A DNA stretch of 64,000 nucleotides from Phyllobacterium sp. YR531 (GCF_000282595.1 NZ_AKIZ01000022.1:248001-312000), one strand, 5' to 3'. Numbered from the stretch's first letter, positions 53,214 through 62,055 are shown. Notes: generated by a model from the letters alone, not told the origin. A program made the numbers and translations.

Positions 53214-53579
53214 ATGACAAAACAGCATTTCGGCCAGTCGCATGTACCATTGTCGCCAGCCGTGCGGGCAGGGGACTTCATTTATATTTCCGGTCAGGTG
53301 CCGGTTGGTGCGGATGGAACAGTTATCATCGGCGGCATTGAAGCCCAGACAAAACAGGTTATGGAAAACATCAAATCGGCCTTGGCTTTGGCTGGTGCGG
53401 AGCTTTCCGATGTGGTCAAGACCTTCGTTATTCTGGAAGATGCAAGGGAGTTTACGGCCTTCAACAAGACCTATGCCACCTATTTTCCGCAGAACCCGCC
53501 AGCCCGCACCACAATCGAATCCCGGTTGATGATCGATATCAAGATCGAAATCGAAGCGATCGCTTATAAGCCGCTTTAG
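53214..53579 (+). CDS. ridA: RidA family reactive intermediate deaminase
   Basis: A 121-residue Rid protein. The substrate-site region AVRAGDFIYISGQVPVGADG, the QVMENIKSALALAGAELSDVVKTFVIL stretch and NPPARTTIESR with its conserved Arg are typical. RidA hydrolyses enamine/imine intermediates released by PLP dehydratases. This fits the D-threonine aldolase/dehydratase-type enzyme in the same cluster. Confidence 0.9.
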   Translation: MTKQHFGQSHVPLSPAVRAGDFIYISGQVPVGADGTVIIGGIEAQTKQVMENIKSALALAGAELSDVVKTFVILEDAREFTAFNKTYATYFPQNPPARTTIESRLMIDIKIEIEAIAYKPL

Positions 53580-53594
53580 CGCTGCAAAAGAGAA

Positions 53595-53732
53595 GTGCGT
53601 GTTTCGCCCTTCGACAAGCTCAGGAAGGCTCATCATGAGGAAGGCTGAGGATTGCAGCTAAAGTAGTTCTGCCGCCTCATGACTATGCAGTCAACCTACC
53701 TTCCTCATGGTGAGCCCCGTCGAACCACGCAC
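53595..53732. repeat. Palindromic element with GTGCGTG/CACGCAC ends (138 bp)
   Basis: The left end GTGCGTGTTTCG with CTCATCATGAGGAAGG and the right end CCTTCCTCATGGTGAG with CGAACCACGCAC are inverted copies of each other. The core shares CTTCGACAAGCTCAGGA with the element at 45813-45858. It fills the gap between ridA and the MlrC gene and carries no ORF. It looks like a non-autonomous dispersed repeat. Confidence 0.7.
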
Positions 53733-53768
53733 AACTGAACTGCCACAAACATAAAACGAAAGCATACC

Positions 53769-55244
53769 ATGCGCATTTTCACCGCGTCCTTCGCTACTGA
53801 AACCAACACCTCATCCCCTGTGCCGACAGATCGTGCAAGCTTTGAGATGGCATTCTATGCCGGGCCGGGTAAGCATCCGGACACGCCGACACTGTGCTCC
53901 GCGCCGATGGTTGTCCTACGCCGCCGCGCGCGGGAGGAAGGTTTTGAACTCGTCGAAGGAACAGCCACATGGGCGGAGCCCGGCGGTTTGCTGCAGCGTA
54001 AGGCCTATGAGGATTTGCGCGATGAAATACTGGGCCAGCTCAAGGCGGCACTGCCTGTCGACGCCGTTGTTCTCGGCCTGCACGGTGCCATGGTTGCGCA
54101 GGGCTATGATGATTGCGAGGGCGATTTTCTGGAGCGTATCCGCAACATTGTCGGGCCAGATGTGCTCATCGCTTCGGAACTCGATCCGCATAGCCATCTG
54201 ACGAAAAAGCGCGTTGCCAATGCAAATATCCTCGCGGCCTTTCTGGAATTCCCGCACACGGATTTTTACGAGCGCGGCGAGCATGTGGTCGACCTTGCGC
54301 TGCGCACATTGCGTGGTGAGATCAAGCCGGTCATTTCAACCTTCGATTGCCGAATGATCGGTGTCTATCCGACGAGCCGTGAGCCTATGCGCTCCTACGT
54401 GGATCGTATGAAAGCTCTGCACGGCAAGGATGGCATTCTGTCCGTATCGCTGATCCATGGTTTCATGGCCGGCGATGTGCCGGAGCTGGGTACACAGCTG
54501 ATGGTTGTGACCGACAATGACCCCGCCAAGGGCGCTGCACTTGCGCAGAAGCTCGGCATGGAATTGTTTGCGCTTCGCGGCACAACAGCCATGCCGATGC
54601 TCGACACCGAGGCCGGGCTTGATGCGACCATGGCCATCGTTGCGACACGGCCGGGCAAGCCGGTCGTTGTCGCCGATGTCTGGGATAATCCGGGCGGTGG
54701 TGTGGCGGGTGATGGGACACTGATCCTGCATCGCATCATCGAGCGCGGTATTGGCAATGTTGCGGTTGCCACGATCTGGGACCCAATTGCGGTCACGTTC
54801 TGTCTGGCGGCGGGCGAGGGCGCGCTTATTCAGTTGAGGTTTGGCGGCAAGGCCGGACCGGATGGCGGTGCTCCCATCGATGCACGCGTTGAGGTGGTCA
54901 AGGCCGTCGAAGAAGGCTGGCAAAGCTTTGGTAAGAGCCGGGTTACGCTTGGGCCGGCAGCGCTGATCCGCCTTGAAGGCACCGACATAGAGGTAATCCT
55001 CAATACCAACCGCACGCAGACCTTTGAGCCGGATATCTTTTCCAACCTCGGCATTGACCCGCTTTCAAAGGACATATTGCTGGTCAAATCGACCAATCAT
55101 TTCCATGCAGGTTTTGTGCCGGTTGCTTCCGAGATCATCTATATCGATGCGGGCGCGCCGTATCCTTCCAATCCGAAGAAGACCGATTACCGCAAGCTTT
55201 CGCGGGAAATCTGGCCAAGGGTGGAAAATCCGTTCGCTGAGTAG
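53769..55244 (+). CDS. M81 family metallopeptidase (MlrC-like)
   Basis: A 491-residue protein of the MlrC family. It begins MRIFTASFATETNTSSPVPT and contains VLGLHGAMVAQGYDDCEGDFLERIR, SELDPHSHLTKK with probable metal ligands, and ADVWDNPGGGVAGDGT. The C-terminal domain has DILLVKSTNHFHAGF. MlrC was named for microcystin degradation, but most relatives belong to small-molecule catabolic clusters, as here. It likely hydrolyses an amide or peptide bond in the imported compound; the substrate is unknown. Confidence 0.9.
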   Translation: MRIFTASFATETNTSSPVPTDRASFEMAFYAGPGKHPDTPTLCSAPMVVLRRRAREEGFELVEGTATWAEPGGLLQRKAYEDLRDEILGQLKAALPVDAVVLGLHGAMVAQGYDDCEGDFLERIRNIVGPDVLIASELDPHSHLTKKRVANANILAAFLEFPHTDFYERGEHVVDLALRTLRGEIKPVISTFDCRMIGVYPTSREPMRSYVDRMKALHGKDGILSVSLIHGFMAGDVPELGTQLMVVTDNDPAKGAALAQKLGMELFALRGTTAMPMLDTEAGLDATMAIVATRPGKPVVVADVWDNPGGGVAGDGTLILHRIIERGIGNVAVATIWDPIAVTFCLAAGEGALIQLRFGGKAGPDGGAPIDARVEVVKAVEEGWQSFGKSRVTLGPAALIRLEGTDIEVILNTNRTQTFEPDIFSNLGIDPLSKDILLVKSTNHFHAGFVPVASEIIYIDAGAPYPSNPKKTDYRKLSREIWPRVENPFAE

Positions 55245-55308
55245 CGCGCTCAGCCCTGCTGTTCTGCCATAAGTTGTATGATTGCACATGCCGGTTGTGT
55301 GCACGCAG

Positions 55309-55661
55309 AGCCTTTCCTGCCTAAATAGAAGCAGTTCTGTTTCTTGGGTGGCGAGACAATCCACGCGGAAGGTGGCAAGGTCGATGTTTATCCATCGTCC
55401 GACGCCGCCTGACAAAGTGGTTGGCCGCCAGCCGGAAACCCAGCCGTTGGTTTGCCAAGGCAAACCAACAAGCTTTCAAACACGCTGGTCGAATTATCCG
55501 CATTTTGCAGAAATGCGGTTCGACCAGTGGGCCGGGTGAATTTGGGTCAAAACCATCGGGCTTCAGCTTCGTCCGATGGATAAACATCGGTCTCGCTAAA
55601 CCCCTCGACCTTGTCCGCAAATTCCCTTCGGCAGAACGATTCTATTTAAGCAGGAAAGGCT
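55309..55661. mobile_element. MITE-like palindromic element (353 bp) with ~30-bp terminal inverted repeats
   Basis: The left end AGCCTTTCCTGCCTAAATAG and the right end (complement AGCCTTTCCTGCTTAAATAG) are inverted repeats that extend to GTTCTG on both sides. Inside are CGATGTTTATCCATCG (55382-55397) and its inverse (55574-55589), a perfect hairpin GTTGGTTTGCC-AA-GGCAAACCAAC (55446-55469), and a nested stem CTGGTCGAA/TTCGACCAG around CCGCATTT/AAATGCGG (55485-55527). No transposase is encoded. I see no clear target duplication. Confidence 0.7.
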
Positions 55662-55729
55662 CTATAATCGTGGAATCATTAGACAGCAGGGCGCGGTGCC
55701 CGACCGGGATGCATTAACCCGGCTATACG

Positions 55730-57559
55730 ATGCGGGTGATCTGGGTGCCTCACAATAATAACCAACGGCGCTGGCGCACCATTCCGCTTTCTGTGATGTT
55801 GCCAATCGTTGTTGCGGCCTTCGTCGGCCTGACAACCATTCTAACACTGTTCATCGTTCTTACAACAACATCGGGAACCACCAGAAGCCTTCTTGCGAGC
55901 AATGGTCATTGGCTTTTATCGACCATCGAAGCTGACATCAAAAATCAGTTCACCCCGGTTCACACGCAGTTGCAGTTTCTCGTTGCCGGAGTAGGCAGGG
56001 GGCAGGTTAACCCGTCAAAGCGGGATGAATTCATTTCATTGATGAAAGGTGCGGTTGCCGCCGCGCCGCAAGTCCGCGTCCTGTCATTTACTGCTACCGA
56101 TGGCAGGATGGTGGGCGTGACGCAGGGGCCTTACGGCGTATTCTCGTTCGATGACTGGATTCGCAGTGACGAGGAACGGCAGGAGATCGTCGATGCGCAG
56201 ACGAAGAGAGAAGCCGTATGGGGACCGGTGTATTTTGTGCCAGCCGAGGGGGTGAAAACTTCTGTCGCGAATTTGCGGCAGTCCGCGTTTGTCGGCGATA
56301 AGTTTATCGGTGTATTCTCCGCGACCATCACGGTGGATGCGCTTTCTACACATCTGAAAGAACTGTCTGGCACTCTGGAAGGGTTCACGCCATTCATTCT
56401 CTATGGGCGGGACCGCGTCTTGGCACATCCGGGCATTGTCGACAAAAAACCTTTGCTTTCTGCTGAATCGCCATTGCCGGGCCTTGATGCAATTGGTGAT
56501 CCTTTCGTCCAGGGCCTGTGGACCACAGGTGAAACTATTGATTTCGGCGATCTGCAGGCAAGTCTTGTTCGCAGTGGCAATGAGGAACGTGTTGTTGCCT
56601 ATCGGGAAAGCAAGGCGAGTACGCCGGTACCGCTCATCATCGGCGTTGTCATGCCGATGGATGTACTGGATTCCATATCGGCGCTCATCTCTGCGGGCCT
56701 GTGGTCTTTCGGGTTGATGCTGGTTGCAATTATCATTTCGGTGCTCGTCAGCCGGTTGATTGTCAGGCCGTTGCGCATGATGGCGCATCAATCGCGAGCA
56801 GTTGCAAAGCTCGACTTTTCCTCCGTCGAGGTGCTGCCCAAAAGCCGGTTCTCTGAACTGAATGAACAGGCAGATGCATTCAACAATATGTTGACCGGCC
56901 TGAGATGGTTGGAAGCCTACGTCCCCAAGCCTCTCGTACGCCGCCTGCTTCAGTCCGGGGGCGGGCAGAAGATGGAGTCTGAAGAGCGGATATTGACTGT
57001 CATGTTTGCCGATATTGTTGGCTTTACCGTCATGTGCGAGAAGCTTTCGGCAACGGAAGTCGCGAGTCTGCTCAATTCATATTTTGATCTCATTGGAAGT
57101 TGTATCGATGCCCAGGGCGGCACGATCGACAAATATATGGGCGATGGTCTGATGGCGTTTTGGGGCGCACCGGAAGACCAGCCGGACCATGCGGACCGCG
57201 CACTTAGAAGTATAGAACAGATCGAGCGTGCGTTGCATCAGAGAAATCTGACGCGGCACGAGTCGGGAGAAGCCAATCTGAAAGTCCGTATCGGCATCCA
57301 TAGCGGGCCTGCCGTGGTGGGCAATATCGGCATGCGCGGAAGGCTGGGCTATACGATTGTCGGCGACACGGTGAATGTGGGCAGCCGTCTCGAACAACTT
57401 GGCAAGACTATCGAACCGGCGAGGGACCTTACTGTCCTTATCAGCGCCTCGACGCGTAATTACCTGAGCGTGCCGGTGGATGAGCTCAAGCCGCTCGGGC
57501 CGCACAGCGTTCCGGGACGGGAAGAGAGCGTTGATGTCTATCTGTATGAACCCGGTTAA
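55730..57559 (+). CDS. Class III adenylate/guanylate cyclase with Cache sensor and HAMP
   Basis: A 609-residue membrane protein. A first membrane segment (about 25-45), a periplasmic Cache domain, a second segment (about 325-345), a HAMP stretch and a C-terminal cyclase domain (about 410-605) are visible. The metal ligands are D428 in FADIVGF and D472 in YMGDGLMAFWG. Lys468 in IDKYMGD favours ATP as substrate. IGIHSGPAVVGNIGMRGRLGYTIVGDTVNVGSRLE is the transition-state region. It would make cAMP in response to a periplasmic ligand. Confidence 0.92.
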   Translation: MRVIWVPHNNNQRRWRTIPLSVMLPIVVAAFVGLTTILTLFIVLTTTSGTTRSLLASNGHWLLSTIEADIKNQFTPVHTQLQFLVAGVGRGQVNPSKRDEFISLMKGAVAAAPQVRVLSFTATDGRMVGVTQGPYGVFSFDDWIRSDEERQEIVDAQTKREAVWGPVYFVPAEGVKTSVANLRQSAFVGDKFIGVFSATITVDALSTHLKELSGTLEGFTPFILYGRDRVLAHPGIVDKKPLLSAESPLPGLDAIGDPFVQGLWTTGETIDFGDLQASLVRSGNEERVVAYRESKASTPVPLIIGVVMPMDVLDSISALISAGLWSFGLMLVAIIISVLVSRLIVRPLRMMAHQSRAVAKLDFSSVEVLPKSRFSELNEQADAFNNMLTGLRWLEAYVPKPLVRRLLQSGGGQKMESEERILTVMFADIVGFTVMCEKLSATEVASLLNSYFDLIGSCIDAQGGTIDKYMGDGLMAFWGAPEDQPDHADRALRSIEQIERALHQRNLTRHESGEANLKVRIGIHSGPAVVGNIGMRGRLGYTIVGDTVNVGSRLEQLGKTIEPARDLTVLISASTRNYLSVPVDELKPLGPHSVPGREESVDVYLYEPG

Positions 57560-57576
57560 CGGCGTGACATACAAAT

Positions 57577-58554
57577 TCAGTTTTCACGAAAAATATGAAC
57601 GTTGGAAACAATCTTGACACCGCCGGTAGTGACCGTCGCAATCTCGGTTACTTCTAACGAGGCTCCGTTGCGCAAGGAAATGACGGCGCTTCCTTCACGC
57701 ACCTTGCTGGCAGTGCGTGCATAGGCAAGCTGTTCGACGGTCAAGGTTTTCATCCGTTCGCTGAAACTGATCATGAATTTTTCAATAGTCGACAGCTGGA
57801 CTTTCGCCAGCACCACAGGATCATTCACCTGTTTCCAGCTTAGCGTAACGGTTTGTTTTACTGGGTCGGTCGACTCCACCCGCCAATTTGATTTGACCGG
57901 AACAACGACGCCATTGACCACTTCTTCCTGCGAAAGTTCCCAGCTCTGGCCAACATCGTAGGTTGCGCCTTCACTGGATTGAGCGATAGCCAGATACATG
58001 GCCTCAGGAACTAGAGCCTCGATAACCGCCAGTGGGTTTTGCTCCAGCATCTGAACAATGCCTGCAAGCGCGCTGTCTGGCGATGGCTCGCCACCCGGTC
58101 CACTGGCTGCGGCCTTCTTTACATTTGCAAGGATCTTGTCTTTGTCTGGAAGATCAATCGGGTTCCCGTTCAGATCCGCTGCGATGGTCAGTTCTTCCAC
58201 GCCATAGGCCGCTTGGGTTGCGCGGTACATGTGGTTCATTTCAAATGTACCGCTTATGTCTGGCGGCAAATCAGCACTCAGCTTCCATTCTTGTAGCATG
58301 CTCTCTGGCGACTTGGAGGCAATCGTGACGCTATGTCGGAAGTAACCATTGTTAGTTCGTTGTGCCGCAGGTTCATCAAACCACATCGTCATATCTGTCA
58401 TTGCAGTTTTCTCTGAGCGATAGACCTGTTCGACACCAAGTTCCGGCGTATAGCCCGGAATGGTCACGCTTTCAGCGGAGGCAACGCCAATATTGGAAAG
58501 CAACATCATCACTATAACGGAAGACACCACAAAATGGTTTTTATTATCGCTCAT
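57577..58554 (-). CDS. Uncharacterised exported protein
   Basis: From ATG 58554 the protein has about 325 residues: a short basic N-terminus, a signal peptide (VVSSVIVMMLLSNIGVASAE), and a beta-rich mature part. Features such as WELSQEEVVNGVVVPVKSNW and MSFSERMKTL are conserved-looking, but I do not recognise the family. In-frame ATGs at 58572, 58569 and 58629 are alternatives. It is convergent with the cyclase gene, 17 bases apart. Confidence 0.7.
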   Translation of the reverse strand: MSDNKNHFVVSSVIVMMLLSNIGVASAESVTIPGYTPELGVEQVYRSEKTAMTDMTMWFDEPAAQRTNNGYFRHSVTIASKSPESMLQEWKLSADLPPDISGTFEMNHMYRATQAAYGVEELTIAADLNGNPIDLPDKDKILANVKKAAASGPGGEPSPDSALAGIVQMLEQNPLAVIEALVPEAMYLAIAQSSEGATYDVGQSWELSQEEVVNGVVVPVKSNWRVESTDPVKQTVTLSWKQVNDPVVLAKVQLSTIEKFMISFSERMKTLTVEQLAYARTASKVREGSAVISLRNGASLEVTEIATVTTGGVKIVSNVHIFREN

Positions 58555-58657
58555 TCGGATAAATTTCATCATGACCGCCAACGCTGGTTGCGATTGGACC
58601 CCACGGCTTGAATATGCCGCGGGGTCCAATCAAATCAATAACAGAATAGTCAGCGCA

Positions 58658-59428
58658 TCACGATGCCCCCAGTTCCTCCAATGCTTCGAGTACCAGCTGG
58701 GAGGCGAGGGTGCTGCTATGCTGCTGCTGTCCGGTGATAAGCCGTCCATCGCGGACTGCAAAAGGTGCGTTGGGCGCTGCGCTGAGGAAGCGTGTTCCGG
58801 GAATGGATTTGGCCTCACTCTCGATAGTGTATTCGTTTACTTTGATGCCGAAGGCACTGTTGATTTCGTCTTCTTCCTTATCGGAAAAGCCTGTCCAGCT
58901 TTTGCCCTCACACAGCAGTTTTCCATTGGAAAGACGAGCCCAAAGCAGAAGCGCAGATCCGTGGCATACCAATGCCACAACCTTTCCCTGTTCGTAAAAG
59001 TCAGCAACAAGCTGGTGCAGGCGCTTGTCGTCTTTGAACGTGATCAGTGGTGCGCCGCCGCCCGCAACCCAGATGGCATCATAGTCAGCTGCGGATTTGT
59101 CGTGGGCGGCTGGTGTATCTTTCAGCAGTTCGCCAAATTTTGCGTGGTGAACAAAACCGAGGCTGACCAGATCATCGGCATAGGGGCTATTTGGATTTCG
59201 CGGATCGCTATGGGCATCGAAGATCACTTCTCCACCAAAGGGAGAGGAAAGTTCAACATCGTGTTTGGCGTGCTTGAATGCATAAAATGCGGCGGTCATT
59301 TCTTCGGCAAAAAAGCCAACCTTGCCGCCGTGTAAAGTTGCCGGGTTGGAAACGACCATAAGAATGCGGCGAGGCGTATAATTGTGCCCGGTTCTTGTCT
59401 CGATGCTCAAATCTGCTGATCCCATCAT
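58658..59428 (-). CDS. DJ-1/PfpI family protein (class I glutamine amidotransferase-like)
   Basis: About 256 residues starting at ATG 59428 after GGAGA. The fold is shown by RILMVVSNPATLHGGKVGFFAEEM, FGGEVIFDAHSDP, DAIWVAGGGAPLITFKDD and the nucleophile elbow VALVCHGSALLLWARL with Cys155. This resembles Hsp31/YhbO-type glyoxalase III or chaperone proteins. It stands alone between the exported protein and a membrane protein. Confidence 0.88.
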   Translation of the reverse strand: MMGSADLSIETRTGHNYTPRRILMVVSNPATLHGGKVGFFAEEMTAAFYAFKHAKHDVELSSPFGGEVIFDAHSDPRNPNSPYADDLVSLGFVHHAKFGELLKDTPAAHDKSAADYDAIWVAGGGAPLITFKDDKRLHQLVADFYEQGKVVALVCHGSALLLWARLSNGKLLCEGKSWTGFSDKEEDEINSAFGIKVNEYTIESEAKSIPGTRFLSAAPNAPFAVRDGRLITGQQQHSSTLASQLVLEALEELGAS

Positions 59429-59639
59429 GTATCTCCGTGCGTGAGGTAGATGTGTTGTGAGCAATACTTTTTCAGAATGTCTGTGCTTAAAATCGCTGAC
59501 CCATGCAGTATGTCATCGCGCTTCGGGCCAGATAGCTTTTCAACTAATGCATGGACCGATGTGCCGGACAATCGCAATATTGGCTTCAACGATGTAAATG
59601 ACGTAAACGTGAAGGTAAGTTGAAAATCGGAGCGGTGAT

Positions 59640-60071
59640 ATGGCTGAAGGATACAATGTGGCGCTGCTTATTGGCGCTTGCCTAAGCCTGATTGCGGCCT
59701 TGGCGCATCTTGCTGTCATCATTGGCGGGCCATCTTGGTATCGGCTGTTCGGGGCAGGAGAAAAGCTCGCCCGTGCCGCAGAGGCCGGGCAATTATATCC
59801 GGCAATTATCACCATATGCATTGCCGTCATGCTGTTGATCTGGTCAGCCTATGCGCTATCTGGCGCCGGGTTGATCCAGCCCTTCCCATTGCTGCGACCG
59901 GCACTGTGCCTTATCACCCTGATTTATCTTCTGCGCGGCATAGTTGGTCCTTTTGCACTTACGGGCACGGGAAGAAGCAGCCGTTTCGTCATAATCAGCT
60001 CTGTTATCTGTCTGGGTTTTGGTCTGGTTCATTTACTAGGGCTGATCCAGATGTGGGAAAGATTTGCCTGA
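59640..60071 (+). CDS. Small membrane protein with four predicted membrane segments
   Basis: A 143-residue protein with four hydrophobic segments (about residues 7-28, 48-72, 76-97 and 115-136). The ATG follows GGAG at a good distance. It precedes a TetR/SDR pair. I do not recognise a specific function; the layout resembles small uncharacterised integral membrane proteins. Confidence 0.7.
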   Translation: MAEGYNVALLIGACLSLIAALAHLAVIIGGPSWYRLFGAGEKLARAAEAGQLYPAIITICIAVMLLIWSAYALSGAGLIQPFPLLRPALCLITLIYLLRGIVGPFALTGTGRSSRFVIISSVICLGFGLVHLLGLIQMWERFA

Positions 60072-60090
60072 AAGCAAAGATTCAGAGTTT

Positions 60091-60132
60091 GTATAACACT
60101 GCTATAGACAACGCTCTATAGCGATGTTATAC
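60091..60132. promoter_or_regulatory. 42-bp palindromic TetR operator
   Basis: GTATAACA-CT-GCTATAG (60091-60107) mirrors CTATAGC-GA-TGTTATAC (60116-60132) around an eight-base spacer; only the two central-arm bases mismatch. The site ends seven bases before ATG 60139 of the TetR gene and covers the earlier ATG at 60124. It is a strong candidate for TetR autoregulation of the TetR-SDR unit. Confidence 0.7.
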
Positions 60133-60138
60133 AGATCT

Positions 60139-60687
60139 ATGACGATACGTGACCAATTCATAGAAGAGGCATTATTACTGCTGGAAGAGGGCGGTCCGGA
60201 AGGATTGACCTCAAGAGCGGTTTGCACCCGCGTCGGTGTAAAGGCGCCGACGCTTTATCACCATTTCGGCGATCTTGGCGGACTACACGATGCTGCCGTA
60301 TCTGCAGGCTTTGAGCGTTTTCTTGCACACAAGCAGAGCCAGAAGCCTTTTGCTGATCCCGGTGAAGACCTGCTTGCCGGGTGGGATAATTACATCGCTT
60401 TCGCCCGCGCGCATCCGAAGCTCTATAGGGCGATGGCTGCAAAATATGCGACAGGCCAGTCATTCCTTGCTGCACAGCAGAGCCGGGAAATACTCGATCG
60501 CAAGCTTGAGGCGCTGGCGGCCGCTGGTCGTCTCAATGTCCCACCGCTGGCTGCGGCGGAGATTACATGGTCGAGCGCTCATGCGGCAGCGACTTTGATT
60601 ATTAGCCTTTACCCGAATGAACCAACGACTGCGGCGATAACTGCCCTTCGGGCCAGCGTCGAGCATCTGCTCCGGCCGGTAGTCTAA
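60139..60687 (+). CDS. TetR family regulator (WHG-domain type)
   Basis: About 182 residues. The helix-turn-helix reads GGPEGLTSRAVCTRVGVKAPTLYHHFGDLGGLHDA. The C-terminal domain (AFARAHPKLYRAMAAKYATG) is of the WHG-associated type. ATG 60139 is preferred because an upstream ATG (60124) lies inside the palindromic operator. It is 26 bases ahead of the SDR gene and probably represses it and itself. Confidence 0.87.
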   Translation: MTIRDQFIEEALLLLEEGGPEGLTSRAVCTRVGVKAPTLYHHFGDLGGLHDAAVSAGFERFLAHKQSQKPFADPGEDLLAGWDNYIAFARAHPKLYRAMAAKYATGQSFLAAQQSREILDRKLEALAAAGRLNVPPLAAAEITWSSAHAAATLIISLYPNEPTTAAITALRASVEHLLRPVV

Positions 60688-60713
60688 ATGTACAGACATC
60701 AAGGACTCAAGAA

Positions 60714-61574
60714 ATGCCTGAACCTATAAATTTGCCAGCAGAATTGATTGTTGTGACCGGCGCATCCAGCGGTATCGGCCGTGCCACGGCTCAGCGATTG
60801 GCCGCCGACGGTTTTCATGTTCTGGCTGGTGTTCGCAATACGGAAGATGCTGCAAAACTGGCCAGCAGGAATATCGAACCCGTAATCCTCGATATAACCG
60901 ACGCTGATACATTGCGGGCGCTGGCCATTCGCGTTGCTGATGATGAAGGCGGCCGCCCCCTGAGGGCAGTGGTCAATAATGCCGGTATTGCGGTCAATGG
61001 GCCTGTCGAGTCAGTGCCACTTGATGAGTGGCGCCGTCAGTTTGAAGTTGGCGTTATCGGGCAGATCGCTGTCACTCAGGCCTTGATGCCGGCCCTGCTG
61101 GCAAAGGGCGGCCGCGTGATCAATATTGGTTCGCTCGGCAGCAAAGTGTCAATGCCGGGTTTTGGTCCATACTCGGCGGCAAAATTCGCCATGGAAGCGG
61201 TCAACGATGCGCTTCGCCGGGAAATGGCTCCATTCGGGCTTAGCGTCGTCATGATTACGCCGGGCGCAGTCAGCACCGGCATGACCGAACAGGGGCTCAA
61301 GACAATCCGTCGTCTTGCCCAGCTGATGACACGCGAACAGCACGGTCGTCATGATAAATTGATAGATGCGGTCGAGGCGCAGGTTGAGACATTCGCACGC
61401 GATGGTGTTAAACCGGAGGTGGCTGCCGCAGTGGTTTCGCGCGCCATCAGCGCCCGTACCCCCCGCACCCGCTATATGGTGGGCCGCGATGCCGCCGTCT
61501 TGGCGAGGATAGTACGGTTCATTCCGGCGCGGTTATTGGATCGCATGCTGCGGAGCCAGATGGGCCTCGCATGA
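60714..61574 (+). CDS. SDR family oxidoreductase
   Basis: A 286-residue short-chain dehydrogenase with TGASSGIG, NNAG, and YSAAK. The C-terminus extends beyond the usual 250 residues with a basic, hydrophobic tail (RIVRFIPARLLDRMLRSQMG), similar to retinol dehydrogenase-like SDRs. It is co-transcribed with the TetR gene. The substrate is unknown. Confidence 0.9.
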   Translation: MPEPINLPAELIVVTGASSGIGRATAQRLAADGFHVLAGVRNTEDAAKLASRNIEPVILDITDADTLRALAIRVADDEGGRPLRAVVNNAGIAVNGPVESVPLDEWRRQFEVGVIGQIAVTQALMPALLAKGGRVINIGSLGSKVSMPGFGPYSAAKFAMEAVNDALRREMAPFGLSVVMITPGAVSTGMTEQGLKTIRRLAQLMTREQHGRHDKLIDAVEAQVETFARDGVKPEVAAAVVSRAISARTPRTRYMVGRDAAVLARIVRFIPARLLDRMLRSQMGLA

Positions 61575-61612
61575 AGAAACAGGGCTGATGGAGTTTCCGT
61601 TATTGTGAGAGA

Positions 61613-61636
61613 CGCCCCGGCTGTTCAACCGGGGCG
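61613..61636. terminator. Hairpin between convergent SDR and DUF3892 genes
   Basis: CGCCCCGG and CCGGGGCG form a perfect 8-bp GC stem with an eight-base loop, 38 bases after the SDR stop and eight bases before the DUF3892 stop. It has no strong T run, but its position suits a bidirectional terminator. Confidence 0.55.
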
Positions 61637-61644
61637 ATTACCAA

Positions 61645-61917
61645 TTATGGGCACTCCGGAAGTGAAAGAAGGTTGTCATTCCACTTTCCATCCGCGTAAG
61701 TCCGAAGGTACTTTCCATTCGTACCGTTGACGACGCCGATGTTCCCACGATTGCCGTTTACCAATGTGTAAAAGGTGTTGTTTTTATTTTCGATGGATTC
61801 AATAACAGCAGCCCTGGTCCACTTCCAATTGTTGGCAGCATTCCCTAGATGAGTGATGCCTTCGTGGTCACTGTTTCGGTCTTTCTTATTAATGCACGCT
61901 ACATGGACATCCGCCAT
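61645..61917 (-). CDS. DUF3892 family protein
   Basis: A 90-residue protein. MADVHVACINKKDRNSDHEGITHLG, WKWTRAAVIESI and the final YLRTYADGKWNDNLLSLPECP match DUF3892. The ATG follows AAAGGA. Its function is unknown. A 38-residue gene with a perfect ribosome-binding site lies 155 bases upstream on the same strand. The base composition becomes AT-rich from here to 62.7 kb, unlike the rest of the window. Confidence 0.8.
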   Translation of the reverse strand: MADVHVACINKKDRNSDHEGITHLGNAANNWKWTRAAVIESIENKNNTFYTLVNGNRGNIGVVNGTNGKYLRTYADGKWNDNLLSLPECP

Positions 61918-62005
61918 TGTAGTAATCCTTTTTGCTTCGAGAGCAAAAGCTAGAGAGCTGCCTTCAGATGCAAACACATTACGAAATACGTGACATCTTA
62001 GGCAA

Positions 62006-62055
62006 ACACCCTTAGGGTGTTAACCAGGCGGCAGCTTTTGCGGGAGGCCGCCTGG
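62006..62055 (-). terminator. Two hairpins between the 38-aa gene and DUF3892
   Basis: On the minus strand, CCAGGCGGC/GCCGCCTGG (62055-62024) is a perfect 9-bp stem, and AACACCC-TAA-GGGTGTT (about 62021-62005) follows directly. The first lies 17 bases after the stop of the 38-residue gene and could end its transcript or reduce read-through into DUF3892. Confidence 0.5.

Noticed and set aside
55321-55620. Minus-strand ORF of 99 codons inside the palindromic element
   Set aside because: It runs through the inverted repeats and hairpins and has no ribosome-binding site; the DNA structure explains the region better.
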